Positions 9,988-18,625 of a DNA stretch of 64,000 bases are shown here, in pieces. Source of the DNA: a bacterium. GTDB lineage: Bacteria > Campylobacterota > Campylobacteria > Campylobacterales > Sulfurimonadaceae. Made by a program: the position numbers and the translations under genes. Where the stretch lies: positions 1 through 64,000 of the forward strand of contig JAHJEG010000059.1 in NCBI GenBank assembly GCA_018825665.1, given 5' to 3'. The notes under the pieces are model-generated. The model was not told the DNA's origin. It ran no database searches and saw nothing but the letters and a program-made list of their open reading frames with translations. The first letter of the stretch is position 1; each line of letters opens with the position of its first letter.

Positions 9988-11391
9988 TTGATATATTCCA
10001 AACAGTTTATACTTGACCAGCTGGCTCCCATTGCAGTATATGCAAAACTAAAAAGCATATTTGAGAATGAAATCACCTTCTTATTTGAAAGTGCCGGGCA
10101 ATCCGAAGGCAACTACAGTTTCATATGTATCGGTGCAAGAGAAAGACTTCAGTATGCGGAGGGAAAAACAATTTATACTGACGAGAATCAGACCAAACAT
10201 ATAAAAGAAGAAACTCCCTTTGTCTTTTTAAAAGAATATTATAAAAAAATTGACACAAGCATCTATAAAGAAGCTACAAAAAGATTAAATGTAGGGTATG
10301 TTGACGGTTTTATAGGATATATCGGCTACGATATGGTCAAAGTGTTTGAGCCAAAACTTCATAACAGCATGGAGGGCCTGATAGACGAGTTAAATACTCC
10401 GGATCTGGATCTGATTCTTCCTAAAATGATTTTGGTATATTCCCATAAAAATCATCAAATTTCTCTTATAAGCACTTTGGAATCTATGAATGAAAAATTC
10501 GATTCTTTGGAAAAAGAGCTAAAAAGCCCATACAACTATATCCATATGAAAAAGAATATCGGGGATGACAAGGGAAGCTTTGCGCATACTAAAGAGAAAT
10601 TTTTTAAAATGATTGATGATTCAAAAGAGATGATTAGAAGCGGTGACGTTTTTCAAATACTCATGACAAATCGTTTTACAAGAAATATCAAAGTCGATCC
10701 TTTTAGTTTTTACAGAATTCTTCGAACAAAAAACCCTTCTCCCTATATGTTTCTAATGGAATATGAAGAGTTTAACATAGTCGGCAGTTCGCCGGAAGTT
10801 ATGGTGAGATTGACCGAAGGAGAGCTCCTTCTTCGTCCAATTGCGGGAACAAGAAAAAGAGGCTTGACAAAAGAGAGAGACAAAGAGCTTGAAATAGAAC
10901 TTTTGCATGATCCAAAAGAGCTGGCTGAGCATCTTATGCTTATAGATTTAGGCAGAAATGATGTCGGCAGGGTTGCAAAAACCGGAACGGTAAAAGTTGA
11001 TAACATGATGCACATAGAAAGATTTTCACATGTTATGCATATCGTATCGGATGTAACCGCCCTCCTTGACGATGATAAAGATATGTTTGACCTGTTTATG
11101 GCAACATTTACAGCCGGAACAATGACGGGAGCACCAAAGATAAGAGCAATGGAACTTATCGCTCAATACGAGGGTATAAAAAGAGGTTTTTACAGCGGAA
11201 GCATCGGTTATTTCGGGTTTGACGGAAATATGGACAGTGCAATAACGATCAGAAGTGCTATGGTGAAAAAAGACAAGGTTGTGCTTCAAGCAGGTGCGGG
11301 GATTGTCGCTGATTCCAAGAACGAACTGGAATATCTTGAAGTTGAGAATAAACTCGGTGCTCTTATTCACTCTTTGGAAGATTTGGACTGA
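9988..11391 (+). CDS. trpE: anthranilate synthase component I
   Basis: Makes anthranilate from chorismate with a glutaminase partner, the first step of tryptophan synthesis. About 467 residues with an N-terminal anthranilate synthase I domain and a chorismate-binding domain: PIAGTRKRG, LIDLGRNDVGRV, TAGTMTGAPKIRAM and GFYSGSIGYFGFDG are all present. I chose the TTG at 9988 because CAAGG precedes it; a TTG at 9958 lies inside a small hairpin (9951-9965) that would hide its ribosome site. The glutaminase (trpG) is not in the window. A p-aminobenzoate synthase (PabB) is possible but the motifs fit TrpE better. It overlaps aroE by one base. Confidence 0.88.
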   Translation: MIYSKQFILDQLAPIAVYAKLKSIFENEITFLFESAGQSEGNYSFICIGARERLQYAEGKTIYTDENQTKHIKEETPFVFLKEYYKKIDTSIYKEATKRLNVGYVDGFIGYIGYDMVKVFEPKLHNSMEGLIDELNTPDLDLILPKMILVYSHKNHQISLISTLESMNEKFDSLEKELKSPYNYIHMKKNIGDDKGSFAHTKEKFFKMIDDSKEMIRSGDVFQILMTNRFTRNIKVDPFSFYRILRTKNPSPYMFLMEYEEFNIVGSSPEVMVRLTEGELLLRPIAGTRKRGLTKERDKELEIELLHDPKELAEHLMLIDLGRNDVGRVAKTGTVKVDNMMHIERFSHVMHIVSDVTALLDDDKDMFDLFMATFTAGTMTGAPKIRAMELIAQYEGIKRGFYSGSIGYFGFDGNMDSAITIRSAMVKKDKVVLQAGAGIVADSKNELEYLEVENKLGALIHSLEDLD

Positions 11392-12182
11392 TGAAACTAT
11401 TCGCGATTTTCGGTGATCCTGTTGAGCATTCCCGCTCACCTCTTATGCACAACTCCGTATTTAAAAACTTAAACTACAGAGCCTGCTATACCAGAGTTCA
11501 TTTAAAAGAGGGATCAAAACTTCGTGAAACATTTTTCAAACTTGCTCTTAGCGGTGCAAACGTAACGGTTCCCCATAAAGAAGAAGCATTTAAAGCCTGT
11601 GATGAAGTAAGGGGATTTGCAAAAGAGATAGGTGTCGTAAACACGCTCGTCAATGAAAACGGAAGACTCATAGGATACAACACGGATGCTGATGGTTTTA
11701 TGTATGCCATCAAAGAATTTGCTCCCATAAAGAATGTCTTAATTCTCGGTGCAGGCGGAACAGCCAAGGCATTGGCGAACAGATTTCTGCAAGACAATAT
11801 AAAGGTCACCGTACTAAACAGAAGTATCCATCGTCTGGAATATTTCAAGGAGTTACATTCCACATGCCACACCTGGGAAGACTTTACAGTTCAAAAATAT
11901 GATTTAGTCGTCAATACGACAAGTGCAGGTCTAAAAGATGAAGAGCTTCCTGCTCCTCTGAAAATCATTGAAAATATTCTAAACAACACATCTTTTGCGG
12001 CAGATGCTATTTACGGAAAGCTGACCCCTTTTTTGCAATTGGCTCAAAATAAGAACATCACCTTTAAAGACGGTGCCGATATGCTCTTGGGACAAGGCGT
12101 TTTGGCAAATGAACTTTTTGTCGATCATGCTCTTGAGAGTGAGGCTATCAAGTTCTATATGCAAAAAAGTTTTGAGCTTTAA
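11391..12182 (+). CDS. aroE: shikimate 5-dehydrogenase
   Basis: NADPH-dependent reduction of 3-dehydroshikimate to shikimate. The 263-residue protein has the shikimate-binding HSRSPLMHN near the N-terminus, the catalytic NVTVPHKE (Lys and following), an NTDADGF segment, the nucleotide-binding LGAGGTAKAL (about 120-129) and a late GADMLLGQG. The start codon overlaps the trpE stop (TGATGA), so the two are translationally coupled. The gene is convergent with pldA, 1 base apart. Confidence 0.96.
   Translation: MKLFAIFGDPVEHSRSPLMHNSVFKNLNYRACYTRVHLKEGSKLRETFFKLALSGANVTVPHKEEAFKACDEVRGFAKEIGVVNTLVNENGRLIGYNTDADGFMYAIKEFAPIKNVLILGAGGTAKALANRFLQDNIKVTVLNRSIHRLEYFKELHSTCHTWEDFTVQKYDLVVNTTSAGLKDEELPAPLKIIENILNNTSFAADAIYGKLTPFLQLAQNKNITFKDGADMLLGQGVLANELFVDHALESEAIKFYMQKSFEL
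11858..11869 (+). repeat. TTCCACATGCCR motif, copy 3
   Basis: TTCCACATGCCA inside aroE, read as Ser-Thr-Cys-His. Confidence 0.85.
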
Positions 12183-12183
12183 A

Positions 12184-13092
12184 CTATCTGGAAAAACTAA
12201 ACCCTACCGAGAACTTTGTAATATTGTTGTTATAATCTATAAGGCTCTCTCCATATCCGCTGAATAATTTTGTATAGAGATAGACATCATCGGTGAGAGG
12301 GTATGAATACGTTCCTTCAATAGCCCCTTGTCCGCTTGTCGCACACATTCTTCCCATCAAAGTAAACATGTGGCTGTCGTAAAAATAACTGAGTTTTAAA
12401 TTAGCATAGCCTGTATAATCCACGATATCAGGGTTATCGCTCAAATCTCCATTCACCGTCAAGGGCAGCCAAATCTGCAAGTCACTCAGTAAAACGCCAT
12501 GCTGCATGCTAAGCGTTGTATAAAAATAATTTACGCTGCGTGAGCGGTTCCCTGGATTGGTATAACCGGTTGGGAAAATCACATCTTCATTGTTTCCCTG
12601 CCCGTTTGACAAATGCGCAATTGCTATTTTTAAGGATTTCAATTTAAAAACAGATTTTGTATCTGCAATAGGAAAGATGACAAAAGCATCAGGATTATAA
12701 TTCGTTTCCCTAAAAGGTGATGATTTTGTATAAATTTGCCAGAATGCTTTATGCGTATAGGAGATGTAATACATCTCATTCAAACCAAACAGATTATATC
12801 CCACGTTTATTTTTAAACTCACCTGCAGTTCAGCCTCTATATTTTTATATTCCTCTTCAGGGATATAAGAGCTGTAGCTTTTGCTTGCGTATCCGTAGGG
12901 CAAAATATAATTGACCCTGTAAGGCTTCAGGCCAAAAGAACCGTCAATGAAATTTTTCATAGATTTTTTAGCTTCGATATCTTCTATCTGCTGTGTTTCA
13001 TATGTTTTAGAGCTAAATTCTTCCGAGAAAGAGGATACCGCCAAGATTCCGGTTGATACTACAAGTAATAAAAGCTTCTTTATATGCATCAT
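12184..13092 (-). CDS. pldA: outer membrane phospholipase A
   Basis: An outer-membrane beta-barrel that hydrolyses phospholipids. 302 residues with a signal peptide (about 1-23). The catalytic His and Ser lie in AHLSNGQGN (about 166-174), matching the HxSNGQ motif of OMPLA; the conserved downstream Asn is probably in NRSRSVNYFY. Strands alternate in the rest and the protein ends FSVGFSFSR. It is the last gene of a minus-strand run mltA-recR-pldA and its start overlaps the recR stop by 4 bases. Confidence 0.9.
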   Translation of the reverse strand: MMHIKKLLLLVVSTGILAVSSFSEEFSSKTYETQQIEDIEAKKSMKNFIDGSFGLKPYRVNYILPYGYASKSYSSYIPEEEYKNIEAELQVSLKINVGYNLFGLNEMYYISYTHKAFWQIYTKSSPFRETNYNPDAFVIFPIADTKSVFKLKSLKIAIAHLSNGQGNNEDVIFPTGYTNPGNRSRSVNYFYTTLSMQHGVLLSDLQIWLPLTVNGDLSDNPDIVDYTGYANLKLSYFYDSHMFTLMGRMCATSGQGAIEGTYSYPLTDDVYLYTKLFSGYGESLIDYNNNITKFSVGFSFSR

Positions 13093-13658
13093 ACTCTTAC
13101 CCTGTCAGTCAAAGCTCTGGTCAAAGATAATATATCTATATTTTCCAGACTTACCCCGGTTGGAACGCCTTGCGCTATTTTTGTGAAACTGACGTCATAG
13201 GAGCTTAGCTTGTCTTCTATGTACAAGATTACGGCATCATTGGAGATAGAAGGCGTTAATGCAAAGACTACCTCTTGTATTCCGTCTTCCACCATTTTTT
13301 GCAGATGGGAAATACTAAACTCTTCAAGCGATTCCAACACAAAATATCTCCCTTCAAACAGAGCATTTTCTTCCAAGAGAAGTATATCTTTTGCGTTTTC
13401 CACTATACACAGCAGACTGTGGTCTCGTCCCTCATCTGAGCAGATAAAACACAGCTCATCTTCGCTCATCCCTCCGCAAGAGGTACATTTTTTCAAACTT
13501 CCCAGGGCATCCTCTATGGCATGTGATATCTTGAGCCCGACAAAACTGTCCTTCATCACCATATGATAAGCAAGCCTTGTCGCAGATTTTTTTCCAATTG
13601 TCGGCAGTTCCCCCAGAGCATCTACAAGACGATTGAATTTTTCTAAAGAAGCTCTCAT
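13089..13658 (-). CDS. recR: recombination mediator RecR
   Basis: A 189-residue RecF-pathway protein that forms DNA clamps and helps load RecA. It has an N-terminal helix-hairpin-helix region (about 8-35), a C4 zinc finger (CTSCGGMSEDELCFIC, about 57-72), a Toprim domain and an ATP-like GVPTGVSLENID tail. It overlaps mltA and pldA by 4 bases on either side, so the three genes are translationally coupled. Confidence 0.96.
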   Translation of the reverse strand: MRASLEKFNRLVDALGELPTIGKKSATRLAYHMVMKDSFVGLKISHAIEDALGSLKKCTSCGGMSEDELCFICSDEGRDHSLLCIVENAKDILLLEENALFEGRYFVLESLEEFSISHLQKMVEDGIQEVVFALTPSISNDAVILYIEDKLSSYDVSFTKIAQGVPTGVSLENIDILSLTRALTDRVRV

Positions 13659-14782
13659 AGACCTTGCTCACATCTGTTTTTAGGAAGCAGAATCCACAAT
13701 CTCAGCGGAGCCTTTAACTCTCCCGCAAAATTCATAGCCTCATCACCATAGCCTAAAAATATATCTGCTCTGACAGGTCCCTTTATGGCACCGCCTGTGT
13801 CTTGTGCCAGGACAAGCCGACTTATACTTTTTTCTTTTATCTCGGCATTTAAATACAACATGCTTCCAAGCGGGATATATCTCCTGTCTACTGCTATAGA
13901 GCGTTTTGGAGTGAGTTCTAAGCCCAAAGAACCCGAAGCCGCCTGCTCTGTTTTTCTGAAATACACCACTGATTTATTGTAATTTAAAACCTCATCCATT
14001 CTGTGCGGATTTGCAAGCAGCCAGGCACGGATGCTCTGCAGTGATACCTCTTCGATGTTTAGCTCCTTCATCTGAACTAAATATCTTCCAATGGCGCTGT
14101 ACTTGTGCCCGTTTTGGTTGTCGAACCCTATAAACATGGTCTCTCCCGTATCGAGCGTCACTCTTCCCGAACCCTGTATCTCTAAAAAAAATCTGTCTAT
14201 TTTTGAATCTGTATAGCAAATAACCTCTGCATCCAGATCATCAAATCTGCTCTCTTGTCTTGTGTAGTATGGAACCAGCTTCTTCCCCTCTATTCTTCCT
14301 CTGAGTCTGAAATCTTTTAATTCCGGATATATTGAACTAAGGTCTACCGTAATCAAATCATTGGGAGTAGTGTATATCGGATAGATATACGGCTCTTTTT
14401 TGGTCAGGGAAGCCTGAAGATGCGGTTCATAATAGCCTGTAAGAAGACCTTGCGAATCCCCCTCTGCCGTATTGACTTTATAGGGGTCGAATTCACCTTG
14501 CAAAAACTGCATCGCATCCTCTGTATTCTCAGCTTTTATACACAACTCTTTATACAGTTTTTGTGTGCTCACACTGCGGCAGCTGTTGATAAAAGAGTCC
14601 AGTGCAGCAGAATAATCTTCACTCCCCCAATTGGGAAGCTCTTCAAAACTGCTTTTACTTAAATATGTTTTTGGCAAATCATCAAATAATATTTTTGCAG
14701 AACTCTCATCCGGGAAATCAGGCACCTTGGAGCAGGCATTAAACAGCAGTATTATTAAAAAAAATTGCGTTATCAACTTCAT
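13655..14782 (-). CDS. mltA: membrane-bound lytic murein transglycosylase A (lipoprotein)
   Basis: Cleaves peptidoglycan glycan strands to leave 1,6-anhydro ends. A 375-residue protein with a lipobox LFNAC (Cys about 17), then the MltA domain (TGYYEPHLQAS, IEGKKLVPYYTRQES, FFLEIQGSGRV) and the 3D domain at the end (LVLAQDTGGAIKGPVRADIF, which contains the catalytic Asp). It is first in the mltA-recR-pldA run and divergent from dnaJ, with 73 bases between the starts. Confidence 0.94.
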   Translation of the reverse strand: MKLITQFFLIILLFNACSKVPDFPDESSAKILFDDLPKTYLSKSSFEELPNWGSEDYSAALDSFINSCRSVSTQKLYKELCIKAENTEDAMQFLQGEFDPYKVNTAEGDSQGLLTGYYEPHLQASLTKKEPYIYPIYTTPNDLITVDLSSIYPELKDFRLRGRIEGKKLVPYYTRQESRFDDLDAEVICYTDSKIDRFFLEIQGSGRVTLDTGETMFIGFDNQNGHKYSAIGRYLVQMKELNIEEVSLQSIRAWLLANPHRMDEVLNYNKSVVYFRKTEQAASGSLGLELTPKRSIAVDRRYIPLGSMLYLNAEIKEKSISRLVLAQDTGGAIKGPVRADIFLGYGDEAMNFAGELKAPLRLWILLPKNRCEQGL

Positions 14783-14819
14783 GGATACAATTATACTTAA
14801 AATTAAACCACAAAAACGG

Positions 14820-14825
14820 TATAAT
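14820..14825 (+). promoter_or_regulatory. -10 box of dnaJ
   Basis: A consensus TATAAT lies 30 bases before the dnaJ ATG. No CIRCE-type inverted repeat is visible beside it. Confidence 0.45.
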
Positions 14826-14855
14826 TGCGAAAAATTTTTATATATTTGGGTGAAA

Positions 14856-15983
14856 ATGGAAGATTTAAGTTATTATGAAATATTAGAAGTGTCACAAAAT
14901 GCGGACAAAACAACTATCAAAAAAGCATACAGAAGTATGGCAAAGAAATACCATCCGGACAAAAATCCTGGTGATACAGATGCTGAACACAAGTTCAAAC
15001 TATGTAATGAGGCGTATCAGTGTTTAAGCGATGATTCCCAAAGAAGTGTATACGACAGATACGGCAAAGAAGGCCTTCAGGGTATGGGTGGCGGAGGTCG
15101 CCGCTCTTCTGGCGGATTTGATGATTTGGGTTCTATCTTCGAAGAGATGTTCAGCGGATTTGGCGGAAGCGGTTCCAGACGTCGCCAAAATCCGGCAGAT
15201 ATGGAAAAATATCCCCTGGATATGAATGTGGAGATGTATCTTAGTTTTCACGAAGCTGTCTTTGGCTGTGAGAAAGAGATAGAGTTTACATACAAAAACT
15301 CTTGTAAAAGCTGTAAAGGCACAGGTGCCAAAGACGGCAAACTTTCCACATGCCAACAGTGTAAGGGCCAGGGTCAGGTTTATATGAAACAGGGATTCAT
15401 GACTTTTTCACAAACCTGCCCCGCCTGTAACGGAGCAGGCAGTGCACCTGCAGAGGAATGTGGAAGCTGTCACGGTGATGGATACAATGAAGTCAGAGAA
15501 ACGGTAACTATCAAGGTTCCAAAAGGTATAGACTCTGAAAATCGTCTGAGAGTATCAGGCAAAGGCAATATCGGCAAACGCGGAACCCGCGGTGATCTTT
15601 ATGTAACATTTACCGTAAAACCTGATAAACATTTTATTAGAAACGGAAATGATATTTATATCGAAATTCCCGTATTCTTTACTCAGGCCGTAGCGGGTGA
15701 GACTTTTAATATCCCTTCATTAACAGGTGAACTTGCCCTAAAACTTGATGTAGGGACAAAAGACAAACAGCACTTCACTTTTAGAGGTGAGGGGATAGAT
15801 GATGTTCACGGACACGGAAAAGGTGATCTTATCGCGCAGGTCAACATCACATATCCTAGAAAACTCAATGATGAGCAGCGTGAACTTTTATCAAAGCTTC
15901 AGGAGTCTTTCGGGATTGAGTCAAAACCTCATGAAAGCGTCCTGGATTCTGCAATCGATAAAATGAAAAGCTGGTTTAAATAA
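14856..15983 (+). CDS. dnaJ: chaperone DnaJ (Hsp40)
   Basis: Co-chaperone stimulating DnaK. 375 residues from the ATG at 14856: J domain (about 1-70, HPD in KKYHPDKNPGD), Gly-rich linker (GMGGGGRRSSGGFDD), four CxxCxGxG zinc repeats (CKSCKGTG, CQQCKGQG, CPACNGAG, CGSCHGDG; about 145-215) and the C-terminal substrate-binding domains. The reading frame is open upstream to 14631 across mltA, but homology begins at MEDLSYYEIL and a -10 box lies at 14820. dnaK and grpE are not adjacent. Confidence 0.97.
   Translation: MEDLSYYEILEVSQNADKTTIKKAYRSMAKKYHPDKNPGDTDAEHKFKLCNEAYQCLSDDSQRSVYDRYGKEGLQGMGGGGRRSSGGFDDLGSIFEEMFSGFGGSGSRRRQNPADMEKYPLDMNVEMYLSFHEAVFGCEKEIEFTYKNSCKSCKGTGAKDGKLSTCQQCKGQGQVYMKQGFMTFSQTCPACNGAGSAPAEECGSCHGDGYNEVRETVTIKVPKGIDSENRLRVSGKGNIGKRGTRGDLYVTFTVKPDKHFIRNGNDIYIEIPVFFTQAVAGETFNIPSLTGELALKLDVGTKDKQHFTFRGEGIDDVHGHGKGDLIAQVNITYPRKLNDEQRELLSKLQESFGIESKPHESVLDSAIDKMKSWFK
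15344..15355 (+). repeat. TTCCACATGCCR motif, copy 4
   Basis: TTCCACATGCCA inside dnaJ, within the second zinc repeat, read as Ser-Thr-Cys-Gln. Confidence 0.85.
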
Positions 15984-15988
15984 ACTCA

Positions 15989-16013
15989 TTTCCACATGCC
16001 CGGCATGTGGAAA
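15989..16013. terminator. inverted pair of TTCCACATGCC motifs after dnaJ (copies 5 and 6)
   Basis: TTTCCACATGCC (15989-16000) and its exact reverse complement (16002-16013) flank a single C and begin 6 bases after the dnaJ stop. The resulting 12-bp hairpin could act as a terminator, although no T-run follows. Uptake sequences of Neisseria and Haemophilus are often arranged in just this way. Confidence 0.6.
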
Positions 16014-16023
16014 CTAAATAATC

Positions 16024-16200
16024 ATGCTTAAATACTCTTTTGTACTCTTATTACTCAGCATCCCTTTTTTAAACTCTGATATCTACTACGGTATTCCTCT
16101 ATGGGTGTATGCTTCACTCTTGGCTACCATTGTTTACGCTCTTGTTCTTATCTTTATAATCGAGAAGAGATGGAAAAATCTAAAAGACAGACATGAATAA
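16024..16200 (+). CDS. small membrane partner of sodium:solute symporter
   Basis: A 58-residue protein, short enough to be missed by length cut-offs. It has two hydrophobic stretches (about 4-16 and 23-46) and a basic C-terminus (EKRWKNLKDRHE). Its stop overlaps the start of the symporter gene by 8 bases. Small two-helix proteins of this kind (YhdT type) precede PanF-like and related sodium:solute symporters, so it is probably a subunit or assembly partner. The ribosome site is weak (AATAATC). Confidence 0.65.
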   Translation: MLKYSFVLLLLSIPFLNSDIYYGIPLWVYASLLATIVYALVLIFIIEKRWKNLKDRHE

Positions 16201-17635
16201 CCAGGCACTTTTATCAGAAGGCGGAATCTGGTTTTTAATACTCTATCTGACCTCCCTGATTCTGATTGGTTTTGCCGGAAAATTTGCTTCCAAGGAAGAG
16301 ACGCTCAAAGACTTTTATCTCGGCGGCAAAGGTTTTGGCATAACTGTGCTTTTTTTAACTATGTATGCTACGCAGTACAGCGGAAATTCGCTTATAGGTT
16401 TTGCGGGCAGCGCGTATAGAAACGGCTGGTATTTTTTAGTCGGAGTGACATTTATGATAGCCATTGTCGCAGGCTATCTGCTCTACGCTCCAAAGCTCTA
16501 TCCCATAAGTAAAAGACACGGATTTATAACTGTCGGTGATTTTATAAACTTCCGTTACAAATCACAAACACTTACCTATATTATCGTCGCCATATCCATT
16601 TTTGCCCTTTCAAACTATATGCTCACGAATCTAAAAGCCATAGGCTACATCATAGAATATGTAACAGGCGGGGGGATAGGATTTAGCGAGGGAATCATTT
16701 TTATGGCAATAATCATGGTTATCTACGAAACTCTCGGCGGGATGAGGAGTGTCGCATGGACAGATGCCATTCAGGGGATTTTACTCTTTATTGGTGTCAT
16801 AATCATATTTAGTGTCGTGATGATACACTATGGCTCTTTAAGTGACAATTCCGCACTGTTTTTGCAAAACAACCCTAAACTTTTCCACATGCCGACATTA
16901 TCCGACCAGACAACATGGCTGAGCGTACTTATACTGATATTTTTTGGCATCTCGGTTTACCCGCAGGCCATCCAAAGAATATATTCTGCCAAGAATGAAA
17001 GCACCCTCAGACGCTCCCTAAGTTTGATGGTACTCATGCCTCTGCTGACAACCTTGCCTCTTATTGTCATAGCGATTATAGGTTCGGCCCATTTTCCGGA
17101 CCTGGATAAAGCGGGAAGCGAGCAGATCATACTGCTTATGTTAAATAAACTGACTCATATAGAGGGAATGAATCTTGTGATCACCCTTTTTGTAGCGGCT
17201 GCTATCGCTGCTATCATGTCCACCGTGGATTCAGCGATGCTGGCAATAGCCTCACTGTTCACGCAGGATATCTATCACAAACAAAATCCACATGCCACTC
17301 AGAAGAAACTGACGTCTATGGGCAAAATATTTTCCTGGGCCATTATGGCTTTTATGGTTCTTTTAGCCATCAAGCTCCCCTCTACGATTTGGTGGCTTAT
17401 ACAGATAAAACTTGAACTTTTGGTGCAAATAGCGCCGGCGATAATGCTGGGATTGCATTTTAAAAATCTAGACCACAAAAGTATCCTTTACGGACTGCTT
17501 GGAGGACTCGCTGTTACACTGCTCTTTTTGCTCACGCCCCTGCCATCCAAACCATTGGGATTTCATGCCGGCGTCCTTGGACTTGTAATCAATTTTTTCC
17601 TCATATGGATTCATGCAAAATACTACAGAATATAA
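16193..17635 (+). CDS. sodium:solute symporter family protein
   Basis: A 480-residue permease of the SSS family with about 13 membrane helices. The N-terminal DFYLGGKGFG segment, the sodium-site region TMYATQYSGNSLIGFAG (about 59-75) and the TLGGMRSVAWTDAIQG motif (about 180-195) place it in the PanF/PutP-like group. The substrate cannot be read from the sequence. It overlaps the 58-residue protein gene by 8 bases and carries two copies of the TTCCACATGCC motif. Confidence 0.88.
   Translation: MNNQALLSEGGIWFLILYLTSLILIGFAGKFASKEETLKDFYLGGKGFGITVLFLTMYATQYSGNSLIGFAGSAYRNGWYFLVGVTFMIAIVAGYLLYAPKLYPISKRHGFITVGDFINFRYKSQTLTYIIVAISIFALSNYMLTNLKAIGYIIEYVTGGGIGFSEGIIFMAIIMVIYETLGGMRSVAWTDAIQGILLFIGVIIIFSVVMIHYGSLSDNSALFLQNNPKLFHMPTLSDQTTWLSVLILIFFGISVYPQAIQRIYSAKNESTLRRSLSLMVLMPLLTTLPLIVIAIIGSAHFPDLDKAGSEQIILLMLNKLTHIEGMNLVITLFVAAAIAAIMSTVDSAMLAIASLFTQDIYHKQNPHATQKKLTSMGKIFSWAIMAFMVLLAIKLPSTIWWLIQIKLELLVQIAPAIMLGLHFKNLDHKSILYGLLGGLAVTLLFLLTPLPSKPLGFHAGVLGLVINFFLIWIHAKYYRI
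16883..16894 (+). repeat. TTCCACATGCCR motif, copy 7
   Basis: TTCCACATGCCG inside the symporter gene, read as Phe-His-Met-Pro. Confidence 0.85.
17286..17297 (+). repeat. TTCCACATGCCR motif, copy 8 (ATCC variant)
   Basis: ATCCACATGCCA inside the symporter gene, read as Pro-His-Ala: a different frame from copy 7 in the same gene. Confidence 0.8.
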
Positions 17636-17717
17636 AAACTGTCTTACCCTGTACTGCTAATGCTTCGCTAACACTTCTAAGTTAAAATTTGACTTGAAAT
17701 TAACATAAGGAATACAT

Positions 17718-17867
17718 ATGAAAAACATCATTTTATCGGTCTTAGCAGTAGCAGCTCTATCTACAATGGCATTTGCTCACCACCCTTCACCATCAGATAA
17801 CGCAGGTGGGAATATGTCATCTAGCTCTGGTCACCTGACTAACAGCTATCCGGCTGAGATATACTAA
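17718..17867 (+). CDS. small secreted protein, 49 residues
   Basis: Not recognised. It has a good ribosome site (AAGGAA, 5 bases from the ATG) and a clear signal peptide ending AMAFA-like (STMAFA|HHP). The mature part is only about 30 residues, rich in Ser, Gly, His and Asn (HHPSPSDNAGGNMSSSSGHL). The two leading His and a third His suggest possible metal binding. It stands alone between the symporter and the macro-domain gene. Confidence 0.55.
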   Translation: MKNIILSVLAVAALSTMAFAHHPSPSDNAGGNMSSSSGHLTNSYPAEIY

Positions 17868-17902
17868 GATTTCAACCAGTTCACTCCTTAAATTCTATAA
17901 GC

Positions 17903-17925
17903 GGAGCGGGTTTTGCACCTGCTCC
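17903..17925. terminator. GC-rich hairpin between convergent genes
   Basis: GGAGCGGGT (17903-17911) and ACCTGCTCC (17917-17925) pair over 9 positions with one G-T wobble and a 5-base loop, between the small secreted protein gene and the macro-domain gene. Confidence 0.4.
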
Positions 17926-17932
17926 TCATACT

Positions 17933-18469
17933 CTAGTCTGATTCTTTTACAGAAAATTCGTAGTAATCTTTTTTGTTATGAAAACAGAGTATAAGATCAA
18001 AATCTACTTTTGACTTTTTGAAAATACTTTTTATCATCAAAAACACTTTTTCTTTTTTCAAGCCACCCACACCGCACCCAAGCAAAGGCATAACGACTCT
18101 TGCATTCTCAATTTTTTCCTCTCTGATTTTTGTTTCTGCTATGGACACAATGTTATGAAGCGCATTTTGTATCTGCATATATGTCGGATATTGGGATTGT
18201 GCAGTATCACTATAGTTCATAACCGCAACATGCAGGGCATATTGAAAATTTGAAGCACTTCCAGGTCCGGAGAGTACGACATCTCCCTGTTGTAATATCC
18301 CAGCTTTTTTTTTCAAATCAAAAAGTTCTTTTTGATACTCTGCACCCCCGCAATGCTCATAAAAGGCCTGGGAAACGCCGCTTCCCAAAATCAATTCTGT
18401 ATTTGAAGCATTGACGATGAATGTCGCTTCCTCTTTTATAAGATTTCCGTACTTTAATTTAAATTTCAT
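17933..18469 (-). CDS. macro domain protein
   Basis: A single macro domain of 178 residues, expected to bind ADP-ribose or to remove it or an O-acetyl group. Visible motifs: FIVNASNTELILGSGVSQAF (about 16-35), GDVVLSGPGSASNF (substrate loop) and VVMPLLGCGVGGLKKEKV (phosphate loop). The GGVAxA-type loop is changed to GSGVSQA. Unlinked to an ADP-ribosyltransferase gene in the window. Monocistronic, minus strand. Confidence 0.88.
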   Translation of the reverse strand: MKFKLKYGNLIKEEATFIVNASNTELILGSGVSQAFYEHCGGAEYQKELFDLKKKAGILQQGDVVLSGPGSASNFQYALHVAVMNYSDTAQSQYPTYMQIQNALHNIVSIAETKIREEKIENARVVMPLLGCGVGGLKKEKVFLMIKSIFKKSKVDFDLILCFHNKKDYYEFSVKESD

Positions 18470-18625
18470 TTTTTTCCCATACTAGGCAATCTAAAACTTC
18501 TTCTGCACCATTCTATAGAAAATAAACTTAATTGCTATTTCTGTAATCTATATATTTTACTAAGGATTTAAAAGAGTATTTATGCTAAAATACCCTGATT
18601 TTCGAGTTCAAAACAGAGATATTCA

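Noticed and set aside
14631-14855. N-terminal extension of DnaJ by 75 residues
   Set aside because: It crosses the mltA coding region, has no homology to J proteins and lies upstream of the -10 box at 14820.
17933-18469. Macro-domain gene as part of an ADP-ribosylation toxin-antitoxin pair
   Set aside because: No DarT-like or other ADP-ribosyltransferase gene is adjacent, and the gene is monocistronic.
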